This document shows positions 1 to 7,924 of a stretch of 64,000 bases of DNA, piece after piece (position 1 is the stretch's first letter; every line of letters starts with the position of its first letter). The DNA comes from Actinotignum schaalii_C. Its GTDB lineage: Bacteria; Actinomycetota; Actinomycetes; Actinomycetales; Actinomycetaceae. The notes under the pieces were generated by a model. It had not been told where the DNA came from and searched no databases. It saw only the letters and a list, made by a program, of their open reading frames with translations. The DNA lies in assembly GCF_034119425.1 (NCBI RefSeq), contig NZ_JAWUEL010000003.1:39297-103296 (forward strand). The letters run 5' to 3'. Both the position numbers and the translations under genes were made by a program.

Positions 1-425
1 TAGTTGAGTTCCTTGGCGAACCAGCGCAGCTCGTCTTCTTCGTGCATACCGGCTTCGTGGAGTGCGGCTTTATTGAGAGGGAGGAAGATAATGGCGTCTG
101 CCTTGCCTTCCTTGTACATACCGATAGCCTTGAGGAGATCAGATTTCACGCGCCGGCCGCCTTCCACGGAATGTTCTCCGCGCTTGACGGGCTGATCTTG
201 CAGTTCGGATCCCACGATCTGCACCTCACCGGGCTTCGCTTCTTCCGAATAGGGGAAGCTCAGGGAAAGTTCGGCGCAATATTTCTCCACTTCGGTAGCC
301 GAAGCGAGCAGCTTAATATTGGCCTTTGCGCGGTTTTCTTCATCAGCGCACAGCTTCATGGCCAGTTCCGGGCCGATACCCGAAGGATCACCGATAGTCA
401 TAGCGAGATTGGGAACGGTAGTCAT
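1..425 (-). CDS. PdxA-like 4-phospho-acid dehydrogenase, partial (C-terminus off the left edge)
   Basis: Reading leftward from the ATG at 425, the frame stays open to the window edge, giving about 141 residues of the N-terminal half. Near the start it carries the GDPSGIGPE signature that marks the PdxA family of NAD-dependent, metal-dependent dehydrogenases acting on 4-phosphorylated hydroxy acids. A later segment reads like the family's DAIIFLPLNKAAL stretch. Classical PdxA serves vitamin B6 synthesis. Here the gene lies directly after a TIM-barrel isomerase and a tripartite transporter, the context of PdxA2, which oxidises D-threonate or D-erythronate 4-phosphate. I therefore infer a catabolic PdxA2-type role. 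The partner DUF1537 kinase would be expected just beyond the left edge. Confidence 0.85.
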   Translation of the reverse strand, partial: MTTVPNLAMTIGDPSGIGPELAMKLCADEENRAKANIKLLASATEVEKYCAELSLSFPYSEEAKPGEVQIVGSELQDQPVKRGEHSVEGGRRVKSDLLKAIGMYKEGKADAIIFLPLNKAALHEAGMHEEDELRWFAKELN

Positions 426-498
426 TGTTTTCTCCTTTGTAGGTGTGGCCGCGAGTGCGGCCGAGGACGGACAGGTAACTGAGGCGAAAAGGTTCGAG

Positions 499-537
499 AA
501 TTAGTACGACGACGCCGCAGCGGCTTCGCCGCCGCTG
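499..537 (-). terminator. Hairpin terminator overlapping the end of the isomerase gene
   Basis: A 7-bp stem (CAGCGGC/GCCGCTG) at 518-537 is followed, in transcript direction, by GCGTCGTCGTACTAATT, which contains the stop codon. The tail recurs after several other hairpins in this chromosome (see findings). Confidence 0.55.
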
Positions 538-1517
538 GACCCGCCAGCGGGGGACGTAGCGGAGCGAACGGAATCTCCATCAGCGGCGAAGGGATCAATG
601 GTGCGCAAGGCGGAGCGGAGCACCTGGCGGATATAGCGTGCGTTGGTCGCGCCCACACCCAGCCAGTCCGAGCCGTAGTGTTCCACCATGAACGCTCCGG
701 TGAATCCGCCCCGCAAGCCCTGCCGGATCACGGCGCGATAGTTAATAAGTCCGCTTTCCAGGGGAACTGGTGCGGACATATAGGTACCGGTTTCTGGGTC
801 CTCATCGCGAATGTAATTCTTGATATGCCAGTAATTGGCGTAAGGAAGAACTGCATCGAACATCTCCTGGTAGCTGGGCATAGGCCGGTGGAGGCGGATG
901 AGATTACCGATATCCGGATTGAGCCCTACGTTGTCACGGTCAATATCGCGCACGAAGCTCACCGCGCCATCGTGGGTTCCCACGTAGGTGTCCTCGTACA
1001 TTTCCAGGCTGATCTGCATCCCGTATTGCCCGGCGTGCCGGGCTAGTTCCCGCACCCGCTCTATTGCGAGCGGGCGCAGCTGCGGATCGCATACGTGCCC
1101 GGGGGCCAACCAGAACCACAGCGCCTTTTCCTGCGCCGGGGTGAGGGCTTCCATAAAGCCGATATTGATAACCTGTGCCCCGAGCTCATGCCCACGGTCA
1201 ATGAGATCGTGTACGAAGGCAAGATTGGTATCTCCGTTGCGAACATCAACGACGGAACGCCTACCCACGGAAATAGCTGGAATGCTGAGGTCGAGATCCC
1301 GGCACATATCCCGGAAGGACGCGAAACGTTCTTCGGGTAGATCAACGAGGGGAACCCAGTCATCCATCGGGTCAATAGCGCTGAAGCCGAGTTCTTTGAC
1401 TTGCAGAAGCTGGTCTTCCCATACGCTCAACGGCGCTGTGGCTATATCCTCCCCTGTTTCCGTGCGGGATCCGAAATTCATCTTGGCTGCAATTGGCCAG
1501 GTATCCGCCGTATACAC
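501..1517 (-). CDS. Sugar phosphate isomerase/epimerase (xylose isomerase-like TIM barrel)
   Basis: A 338-residue protein of the AP-endonuclease-2/xylose-isomerase-like TIM-barrel family. Visible landmarks are the metal-ligand-type segments ISLEMYEDT (mid-protein), VGLNPDIGN and YWHIKNY, which supply the Glu, Asp and His ligands usual for such isomerases. The exact substrate cannot be read. Its place between the tctCAB transporter and a PdxA-like dehydrogenase suggests hydroxypyruvate- or 3-oxo-tetronate-type isomerisation in four-carbon acid sugar catabolism (inference). The last 14 residues are a low-complexity Gly/Ala/Ser tail encoded by the terminator hairpin at 518-537, so the stop codon lies inside the terminator tail. 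Confidence 0.8.
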   Translation of the reverse strand: MYTADTWPIAAKMNFGSRTETGEDIATAPLSVWEDQLLQVKELGFSAIDPMDDWVPLVDLPEERFASFRDMCRDLDLSIPAISVGRRSVVDVRNGDTNLAFVHDLIDRGHELGAQVINIGFMEALTPAQEKALWFWLAPGHVCDPQLRPLAIERVRELARHAGQYGMQISLEMYEDTYVGTHDGAVSFVRDIDRDNVGLNPDIGNLIRLHRPMPSYQEMFDAVLPYANYWHIKNYIRDEDPETGTYMSAPVPLESGLINYRAVIRQGLRGGFTGAFMVEHYGSDWLGVGATNARYIRQVLRSALRTIDPFAADGDSVRSATSPAGGSSGGEAAAASSY

Positions 1518-1531
1518 CTCATCACTCCTTT

Positions 1532-1557
1532 CGCCGGCCCCGTCTCCGGGGCCGGCG
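1532..1557. terminator. GC-rich hairpin between tctC and the isomerase gene
   Basis: A 10-bp perfect stem, CGCCGGCCCC with GGGGCCGGCG around a 6-base loop, fills the gap after the tctC stop. There is no U-run. It may terminate part of the transcript, so that transporter genes outnumber enzyme transcripts, or stabilise the upstream mRNA end. Confidence 0.5.
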
Positions 1558-1582
1558 CCTATTCGCTTATTGCTAGCGAGCC

Positions 1583-2566
1583 TTAGCTCTGCCCGAGTCC
1601 CTTCTTGAGATCTGCTTCGTACTCTTCGAGATACTTGACGAAATCATCGCCGAAGAGAGGATCGATCTGCATGAAGTTGGTTTCCATGTAGCTGGTGAAG
1701 TCCTTGCTTTCGCTGTACTTCTTTGCCGCATCGATCCAGTACTCGCGGGCTTCATCACTGATTCCACCCGGAGCGATGAGACCGCGGAACTGGGAGAAGG
1801 TCACGTTAATGCCTTCCTCCACGGTGGTGGGGATGTCCTTGAGCGCATCGTAGTGGTAGCGCTCATCGGAGATCACGCACAGGGGAACAAGATCGCCGGC
1901 TTCCAGCTGGCCCATTACTTCGCTGGGGTTACCCAGGGCGACATCAACGTGGCCACCGAGCAGCGCCGTCACTGCCTCACCGCCAGATTCGTAAGGCACG
2001 CGCTGGAATTGCACGCCCTGATCCTTTTCGATGAGCCCGAATTGGATAGCATCGTTACCGGTCACGCCACCGGAGATGGAAACCTTGACCGACCCGGCCT
2101 TCGCCGCGTCCACCACGGCACGGCAAGAGTTGTAGGGAGAACCCTTCTTGACGACCATAATCGTCGAGTCCTGACCCACCTTCATAATCGGGGTGAAGCT
2201 GCGCCAGGTAAAGGGCACATTTTCGGTGAGAGGAAGGTTAATGAGGGCAGTTTCGGTGGCGAGGAGCTTGGAGGTGTCGCCTTCTTCGCCCAGGAATGCG
2301 GCGTAGCCGACGGCACCGCCGGCCCCCTGACGATTCTCCACCGAAATGGATTTACCCGTGACGTTCTCCAGACCGGAGGCGATGGCACGGCCGGACATAT
2401 CCGATCCGCCGCCGGGGGCCATGGGCACCACCATGGTGATACGGGCACCGGGATCGAAATCGCTTCCTCCTGCGGAGGAGCCACCGTCCTTATCCTGACA
2501 GCCGGATAGGGCGAGGAGCGCGCAGCTAACAGCGGCGATACCGCTCATGAGTCGTGAGATTTTCAT
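1583..2566 (-). CDS. tctC: Tripartite tricarboxylate transporter substrate-binding lipoprotein (TctC family)
   Basis: A 327-residue extracytoplasmic solute receptor. A lipoprotein signal peptide ends in LSGC (Cys at about 22), so the protein is anchored outside the membrane. The mature part begins with ARITMVVPMAPGGGSDMSGR, the usual first strand and binding loop of the Bug/TctC family, and continues through the family's two-lobed fold (ENRQGAGGAVGY). It captures a carboxylated substrate and delivers it to TctAB. It is the most 5'-distal transporter gene, only 2 bp after tctA, so it is in the same operon. The ligand is not readable; neighbouring enzymes point to a C4 acid sugar. Confidence 0.88.
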   Translation of the reverse strand: MKISRLMSGIAAVSCALLALSGCQDKDGGSSAGGSDFDPGARITMVVPMAPGGGSDMSGRAIASGLENVTGKSISVENRQGAGGAVGYAAFLGEEGDTSKLLATETALINLPLTENVPFTWRSFTPIMKVGQDSTIMVVKKGSPYNSCRAVVDAAKAGSVKVSISGGVTGNDAIQFGLIEKDQGVQFQRVPYESGGEAVTALLGGHVDVALGNPSEVMGQLEAGDLVPLCVISDERYHYDALKDIPTTVEEGINVTFSQFRGLIAPGGISDEAREYWIDAAKKYSESKDFTSYMETNFMQIDPLFGDDFVKYLEEYEADLKKGLGQS

Positions 2567-2568
2567 TG

Positions 2569-4263
2569 TTATTCCTTTGAGTTGATCGTCGTTGATCCGG
2601 ATTGGGGGATGTCACCGCTGGGCGTGAGAGCCGGCGGTGGCGTGGTTGTCGTGTCGAGAGCGCGGGTTCCGCGCGCGGCCGAGCCGGCGTGCTCCCCCAC
2701 GGCAGCGGGTCGCGCAAGGTCCGCGAGCGGTTCGGGTTCCTCCGCGGAAGTTACCTCCGCGGGGACCTCGGCCGCCGCGGACTTGCGGCTGGATTTACGT
2801 GAGAAACGCTTGAGGAGGCCGGGAACCACCATGATGGCCAGGGTGATGCCGAGGATCGTCAAGGCCAGGGGCTGGCGGAATACGATGGTGAGATCGCCCT
2901 GGCTGAAAGCGGAGGTCTGCACCAGATAGCGTTCCACCATGGGCCCGAGCACCATGCCCAGGATGAGCGGCGCCGTCGGATAGTTGTATTTCTTGATGAA
3001 GAACCCGGCCAAGCCCGCAACAAAGAGAACCGTGAGCGCGAAAACGCCATTTTCCACCGCGAAGGCCCCGAACATCGAGAAGAAGATGATGAGCGGGTAG
3101 AGGTAGGAGTAGGGCAAACGCAGGACCTGGGCGAAAACCGGTGCCATGGGCAGGTTGAGGATAAGCAGGATGACGTTTCCGATGAAGAAGGACGTCAGCA
3201 AGCCCCATACCAGCGTGGGTTGGTTCTCAAAAAGGAGGGGCCCGGGCTGGATCCCGTACATGACAAAGGCGCCGAGGAGGACTGCCGTCGTCGTACCACC
3301 GGGAACACCCAGCGCGAGAGTCGGAACGAAATTCGCATTGGCCGCAGCGTTATTTGCCGATTCGGACGCTGCCACGCCTTCAATGGCGCCCTTACCAAAG
3401 TTGCGAGAGTTCTTGGAGACCTGCTTTTCCGCTCCGTAGGCGACCAGGGAAGCGAGGGTAGATCCCGCTCCGGGCAGGCAGCCGAGCACGAAGCCGAGCC
3501 CGGTACCGCGGGTAATAGCAGGAAAAGCCTGCTTAATATCGGAGGGTTTGATGACCATGTCACGCATGCGGGCACGAATGGGTTTCGCGGTGCCCGCGCC
3601 GATCTGGGAGACAACCTCTCCGATGGCGAAGACTCCGATCATAACGACGACGAAATCAATGCCGCCCAGCAAACTCACGCTTCCAAAGGTGAAGCGCGAA
3701 GCCGCGAAGGCCGAGGACATTCCCACAGTGGAGAGCACCAGGCCGATGCCGGCCATCATGAGTCCCTTGGCGAGGTTATCGCCAGAGAAGGAGATGATGG
3801 TGAGCAGGCCCATGATCATAATGGCGAGCATTTCAGCCGGGCCGAAACGCAGCGCGAATTGCGCGATAGGGGCTGCTACCAGGCAGAGCAGGATGAGGGA
3901 AACAATGGCTGCGAAGAAGGAGCCGATGGCCGCAATCGCGAGCGCCTTACCCGCTTTTCCTTTTCGGGCTAAAGAGTAGCCGTCTATCACTGTTGCGACG
4001 GCGCTGGCATCCCCCGGGGTGGCAATAAGAACCGCGGCAATCGTGCCGCCGTACTGGCACCCGTAGTAAATACCCGCGAGCATAATAAGCGCGGTGACTG
4101 GCTCCATCGTGAGAGTAAGCGGCAACAGAATTGCCACGCCCGTGGTGGCCCCCAGGCCAGGGAGCATCCCGATAACAGTACCGAGGAGTACCCCAATAAA
4201 ACACCAGAGCAGATTGTCCGGGGTGAGGGATGTTTGGAAACCGAGCAGAAGATTCTCAATCAT
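2569..4263 (-). CDS. tctA: Tripartite tricarboxylate transporter large permease TctA
   Basis: A 564-residue polytopic membrane protein. The opening (ENLLLGFQTSLTPDNLLWCFIGVLLGTVIGMLPGLG, stated here as motif positions about 2-37) and the later repeat-like GLGFVLGCLPGAGSTLAS at about 245-265 are the paired Gly-Leu-Gly-rich re-entrant signatures of TctA. The first ~500 residues match the family's length. The last ~65 are an Ala/Pro/Glu-rich cytoplasmic tail that most family members lack. The RBS GGAGGAAAG precedes the ATG. It follows tctB by 18 bp and forms the transport channel with it, driven by an ion gradient. Confidence 0.9.
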   Translation of the reverse strand: MIENLLLGFQTSLTPDNLLWCFIGVLLGTVIGMLPGLGATTGVAILLPLTLTMEPVTALIMLAGIYYGCQYGGTIAAVLIATPGDASAVATVIDGYSLARKGKAGKALAIAAIGSFFAAIVSLILLCLVAAPIAQFALRFGPAEMLAIMIMGLLTIISFSGDNLAKGLMMAGIGLVLSTVGMSSAFAASRFTFGSVSLLGGIDFVVVMIGVFAIGEVVSQIGAGTAKPIRARMRDMVIKPSDIKQAFPAITRGTGLGFVLGCLPGAGSTLASLVAYGAEKQVSKNSRNFGKGAIEGVAASESANNAAANANFVPTLALGVPGGTTTAVLLGAFVMYGIQPGPLLFENQPTLVWGLLTSFFIGNVILLILNLPMAPVFAQVLRLPYSYLYPLIIFFSMFGAFAVENGVFALTVLFVAGLAGFFIKKYNYPTAPLILGMVLGPMVERYLVQTSAFSQGDLTIVFRQPLALTILGITLAIMVVPGLLKRFSRKSSRKSAAAEVPAEVTSAEEPEPLADLARPAAVGEHAGSAARGTRALDTTTTPPPALTPSGDIPQSGSTTINSKE

Positions 4264-4281
4264 GATGTGTTCTTTCCTCCC

Positions 4282-4932
4282 TTACACCAGGTCGAGCATT
4301 CCGGTGGGAAGCGGTACTTGGAGCAGTACCGAGAAGACCACGTAGCCGAAGAGGAAGGTGAGAATAGCGGCGAGGAGCCCCTTCCACCACGTACGCCGTT
4401 CCACGAAAACAACGAGGACAAAGACCATGAGCGTGACAGACAGCAGCAGGCCGATGACCCGGGTGAGGATAATTGCGCCGAGCATCGCGAGGAACACGTA
4501 GACCACCGCGAGCTGGCGCTGGCGTTCGGTGCGCTCGCCTTCCGCGGGCGTTTCTTCGGCCGCGTACTGCTCCATGAGCTGGACGGATTCGTCGTCTTCG
4601 GGACTGGCAGCCGGTGCCGGCTTGGTGATGCTGGAGCGAATAAGATCCCAGATCGAAGCAAGCACAATAACGCAACCGGCAATGAAGGGCATGAGCCCCG
4701 CGCCAACTTCGCCATTATCTTGTGACAGTCCGTAATTCCATCCCGCCACGATGACGTAGATGCCGATACCTAAAATAACGAGGCGGAAAACCAGGGCACC
4801 GATATCACGGTTCCCGCCCGAACGTTGAGCTTGTACCGGCGCGCTTGTGGTGGCACCCGTGGTGTTCTGAGAAACCGCGCCGGGTGGGTGCATCCCAGGG
4901 TCTCCATCGGTCTTCACCGTTGTACTCCTCAT
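4282..4932 (-). CDS. tctB: Tripartite tricarboxylate transporter small subunit TctB family
   Basis: A 216-residue protein with a hydrophilic N-terminal arm of about 45 residues and four predicted membrane helices (near 46-66, 77-95, 140-160 and 165-212), the expected layout for TctB. A charged loop (SPEDDESVQLMEQYAAEETPAEGE) separates helix 2 from helix 3. It is the first gene of the tctB-tctA-tctC-isomerase-pdxA transcription unit, about 100 bp downstream of the palindromic operator at 5032-5050. Confidence 0.82.
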   Translation of the reverse strand: MRSTTVKTDGDPGMHPPGAVSQNTTGATTSAPVQAQRSGGNRDIGALVFRLVILGIGIYVIVAGWNYGLSQDNGEVGAGLMPFIAGCVIVLASIWDLIRSSITKPAPAASPEDDESVQLMEQYAAEETPAEGERTERQRQLAVVYVFLAMLGAIILTRVIGLLLSVTLMVFVLVVFVERRTWWKGLLAAILTFLFGYVVFSVLLQVPLPTGMLDLV

Positions 4933-5031
4933 CGAGCAACCTTTCCTTCTGGTAGTGCACTTCTGTGGTAGGGATGACGTTTCGGCTTTGAAACCAACAT
5001 CGACAGTGACGTGCGCTACTAAGTTTCCAAT

Positions 5032-5060
5032 ATCCTATATCGTATAGGATTCTGTGACAA
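5032..5060 (-). promoter_or_regulatory. tct operon promoter with a perfect palindromic operator
   Basis: ATCCTATA-TCG-TATAGGAT at 5032-5050 is a perfect inverted repeat with 8-bp arms. On the minus strand TTGTCA (5055-5060) and TAGGAT (5032-5037) are separated by 17 bp, so the palindrome fills the spacer and -10 of a plausible promoter for tctB. The size and A/T-flanked centre fit a GntR/FCD-family operator. The GntR gene at 5474-6169 is the obvious candidate regulator (inference). Confidence 0.6.
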
Positions 5061-5143
5061 GGGCCGCGCGGTACCCTGAGGTGCCGAAGCCACACAGGAG
5101 TGAAGCTTTCTAGGCTGCGGGCACCGATGCCGAAGGAGGAGCA

Positions 5144-5383
5144 ATGGGGCAGATTCTCATCACGGTCGGGATTGTTATCTACCTGGGCGTGGCGGTGCTC
5201 TGGGCTGTTAACCTGATCCGCGGATTGCGCCGCGCGGCGCAAGATCCCCAGTCGCGGCTGGATCGGAGCGCGCGGCGAACCACCTACCTCGCTTTAGCTA
5301 CCTGCTGGGCGTGGCCGGTATGGATTTTTATCAGCCTCGCGATTGCGGCGCGGCGGATTCGCCGGGCCGGCCGTGGTGGCTAG
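5144..5383 (+). CDS. Small membrane protein of unknown function
   Basis: A 79-residue product with two strong hydrophobic helices (about 5-25 and 48-68) separated by an Arg-rich loop. It resembles small phospholipase-D-N-terminal-like actinobacterial membrane proteins only in layout. I do not recognise a family with confidence. GGAGGAGCA sits at ideal spacing before the ATG, which argues that it is real. It is divergent from tctB and followed by the hairpin at 5399-5421. Confidence 0.6.
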   Translation: MGQILITVGIVIYLGVAVLWAVNLIRGLRRAAQDPQSRLDRSARRTTYLALATCWAWPVWIFISLAIAARRIRRAGRGG

Positions 5384-5398
5384 GTAAGCGAGGTGTCG

Positions 5399-5421
5399 AT
5401 GGGCGCGGCGTCGTCGCCCAT
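5399..5421 (+). terminator. Hairpin after the small membrane protein gene
   Basis: A 7-bp perfect stem ATGGGCG/CGCCCAT with the loop CGGCGTCGT, 15 bp after the stop codon. The loop includes the CGTCGT motif that recurs at other 3' ends here. Confidence 0.45.
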
Positions 5422-5473
5422 TTATCTGAACCGCACATGCCGCGGCGAACGCGAACCGCGCCACGCAAGGCAT

Positions 5474-6169
5474 TTATTCCGCGTCGGAAATCGAGCGGCG
5501 CAACACCCCGTTGAGGTGGGCTTCCATTGCGGCTAGCGCATCCTCGCGAGTGCCCGAAGCGAAAGCCTCCAAAATCGCATGGTGCTCCGCGGTGGCCTGG
5601 GCTCCGTCAGAGCTGCCCTCCCCCACCGTTTGGCGAATGCGATGGGCCTGGAAAGCGAGGTTATCCACCGCCGATTCCAGATAAGAATTATTTGCGTAGC
5701 GAATGATAACGCGGTGGAAGTTCCAATCGGCGTCGAAATAGTGGCGGATATGGGCGAGGTCAAGATGCCCTTTTTCATGCTCAAGATTCTGCCACGCCAC
5801 TTCGTGTTCGGCGTGGGCCTGGCGCAATTCCGGAAGGAGCTGCGCGGCGTGCGGATACGCCCAGTCCACCGCCTGGAGTTCTAGAAGCTTACGAACGTCA
5901 ATAAGTTTGCGAATTTGCTCGGTAGAGATGGGAGGAGCCACCCGGTAGCCGCGCCGCGCCAGGCGCTCCACCAAGCCGGTATGCTCCATTTCCACCATGG
6001 CTTCACGCACCGGGGTGGGAGATACGTCAAGATCACGGGCCAGACCGTCAATACTTAAGGATTCTTCCGGCTGGAACACGCCGCCCAGCAGCATATCGAG
6101 AATGGTGGAATACACCTCGTCGCGTAAAGCAGAGCGACGACGCTTAAGCAGAGAACCGGTGACGGCCAC
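5474..6169 (-). CDS. GntR-family transcriptional regulator with FCD ligand domain
   Basis: A 231-residue DNA-binding regulator. An N-terminal winged helix (about 15-80, with LSIDGLARDLDVSPTPVREAMVEMEHTGLVE typical of GntR) is followed by an all-helical FCD effector domain (about 90-220). The domain carries the Asp and His metal/ligand positions usual for FadR-type regulators (FDADWNFHRVI, AEHHAI). I chose the GTG at 6169 because GGAG stands 5 bp upstream; a longer start at 6235 has no visible RBS. It lies next to the tct operon and probably represses it through the palindrome at 5032-5050, released by a pathway acid (inference). Confidence 0.82.
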   Translation of the reverse strand: MAVTGSLLKRRRSALRDEVYSTILDMLLGGVFQPEESLSIDGLARDLDVSPTPVREAMVEMEHTGLVERLARRGYRVAPPISTEQIRKLIDVRKLLELQAVDWAYPHAAQLLPELRQAHAEHEVAWQNLEHEKGHLDLAHIRHYFDADWNFHRVIIRYANNSYLESAVDNLAFQAHRIRQTVGEGSSDGAQATAEHHAILEAFASGTREDALAAMEAHLNGVLRRSISDAE

Positions 6170-6334
6170 GGCGACTCCTCGGAATCCAATGAACACACTC
6201 TTCGCCCGCCGTTCCGCGGCGTTGGCACGCGGCATTTCGCGTCACAGAGGCGGGGGTATGGGCATAGTATACCGAGGGCGCCGGGCCGGCTCCGGGACTT
6301 GAGTCAAGGTCACTATGTACAGGAACGACGGCGC

Positions 6335-6364
6335 GGCAGCCGAGCTAGCAGCTCGGGGGCTGCC
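6335..6364 (-). terminator. Terminator of the HAD hydrolase gene
   Basis: A two-part stem, GGCAGCC/GGCTGCC then GAGCT/AGCTC with a GGG bulge, lies just after the stop. In transcript direction it is followed by GCGCCGTCGTTCCTG, a variant of the recurring tail. Confidence 0.6.
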
Positions 6365-6367
6365 CTG

Positions 6368-7231
6368 TTAGCGCCCCTCCCTCACCTCCGCGATCCGGTT
6401 GCACAGCGCGGCCACGGCATCCTCATCATTGGAGCCGATCTCATAGGCGGAAATCTCCTTGACGGCCGCCACCGAATTGGACGGGCAGATCGCCACGCCC
6501 ACTTCGCGCAGCCAGGGCAGGTCATTGGCGGAATCGCCAATGCCGGCGGTGCGCGCCACCGGAACGCCCAGCCCCTCGAGGATGGTGCGCAGCGCCACCC
6601 ATTTATCGGTGGCCGGGCTGGTCACTTCGATGGTGCCGTCATAAGAGCGCGCCGCGTTGGGGAATTCGGCCGCGAGGTCGGCGCGGATGCGTTCATATTC
6701 GGCGTCGTTCGCGAACAGCGCGGCCTTGAGGCGATCCTCGTGCGGCAGCGCCTCCAGATCCGCCACGATGGGCTGCTCGCCTTCGTTGCGCTCGGCCAGC
6801 ACCCGCACCGCTTCACCGTCCTCCTTCGCGAAAAGATGGTCGCGCCCGAAAATAACCAGCTGGAGGTCGTGCGTGCGGCAAAAGTCGAGGATGCGTGCGT
6901 AGAGCGCGTCATCCATAGGTTCGTACGACGCCGCGCCCGCCGCGCCATGCGCATATTCCCGCACGGATGCCACCGCCATCGCGCCGCTCGCCGCGATAAG
7001 CGGGCCGTCAATATTGGCCCGCTCGTAAATCCCGACGGTAGCCGGGTATACCCGGCCGGTCGCCACAATAATCGCGACGCCGGTGGCGTGCAGCCGGGCC
7101 AGCGCCGCAATCGTGGCATCGGAAACGTGTTTGTCATTGCGCGCCAGGGTGCCGTCCAAATCGAGGGCCAGCGCGTCAATGGTGAGAAGGTCTGCGGGAA
7201 GCTCAGCTTCCAGGTCCACATGAATAGCCAT
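6368..7231 (-). CDS. HAD-superfamily (Cof-type) phosphatase
   Basis: A 287-residue cytosolic hydrolase. Motif I is LDLDGTL (nucleophile and acid/base Asp pair). Motif II is the Thr in VATGR, motif III the Lys in TDKW, and motif IV GDSANDLPWL. These four define a class-II-capped Cof/YbiV-type HAD enzyme that dephosphorylates sugar phosphates, nucleotides or flavin precursors. The exact substrate is unknown. The open frame extends 39 codons upstream, but ATG 7231 gives the usual length, with a GGAG close upstream. It ends at the terminator 6335-6364. Confidence 0.8.
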   Translation of the reverse strand: MAIHVDLEAELPADLLTIDALALDLDGTLARNDKHVSDATIAALARLHATGVAIIVATGRVYPATVGIYERANIDGPLIAASGAMAVASVREYAHGAAGAASYEPMDDALYARILDFCRTHDLQLVIFGRDHLFAKEDGEAVRVLAERNEGEQPIVADLEALPHEDRLKAALFANDAEYERIRADLAAEFPNAARSYDGTIEVTSPATDKWVALRTILEGLGVPVARTAGIGDSANDLPWLREVGVAICPSNSVAAVKEISAYEIGSNDEDAVAALCNRIAEVREGR

Positions 7232-7357
7232 ATCTCCACGGTACGCTACTCGCGCGCGCTCCGGGAGGGGCTGCACCGCCCGCGGCCCGTGCACCGGGCA
7301 ACCGACCTGCCCGAACACACCCGCGACCCGCGCGGGCCACGCCCACACCCGGTGCAG

Positions 7358-7870
7358 CTACCGGTGGCTAATCGTTTCCTTCCCGTCCTTCCCGTGAATT
7401 TCCACCAGCTGCGCGGTGGCCGACTGGCCATCCGCAGCAATCTCCGTAATATCAATCGTTAGGGCCAGCTCACCCCAGGCCGGATCCGGGCTGGCCGGCT
7501 TGGGGGTCTCACCCGGCCGGGTCACGATTTTCGGGTCCACAGTTTCCAAGCCCAGCTCCTGCGGCGAATAGCTTTCCAAGCCGGCGATAGTCACCCGGGC
7601 TCCCCCGCATTGCGGCGGGTAGCTCTCCAGGAACACATCGCACATGGTGGCCACGCCACCCGACATAATGACCCCGCCGCGCACCTTCACTTCTCCGGTG
7701 CCGTGCGCGATAGCCTCAGACGGGAACTGCGCGGTATCCCCCGGCCCGCCCGGGAGGGGCGTGGCCGATGGCGGCGTCGTCGTATCACCACTGCATCCAC
7801 CCAGGCCCGCCACGCCGCAGAACGCGGCCACCGCTCCCGCGGCTAAGGCCATCATTTTCGTGCTCCGCAT
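7358..7870 (-). CDS. Putative lipoprotein of unknown function
   Basis: A 170-residue exported protein with a lipoprotein signal peptide whose lipobox is LGGC (Cys about 26), then a Thr/Pro-rich linker and a compact domain rich in beta-strand pattern with one Cys pair (CDVFLESYPPQCG). No enzyme motif is visible. It lies 54 bp downstream of another lipoprotein gene and could be cotranscribed with it. RBS GAAAGGCAG precedes the ATG. Confidence 0.65.
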   Translation of the reverse strand: MRSTKMMALAAGAVAAFCGVAGLGGCSGDTTTPPSATPLPGGPGDTAQFPSEAIAHGTGEVKVRGGVIMSGGVATMCDVFLESYPPQCGGARVTIAGLESYSPQELGLETVDPKIVTRPGETPKPASPDPAWGELALTIDITEIAADGQSATAQLVEIHGKDGKETISHR

Positions 7871-7924
7871 CTTCTGCCTTTCGTTTCTGAACCCGCGCCG
7901 AACGCGCCCGCGAATCCGCCCGCG

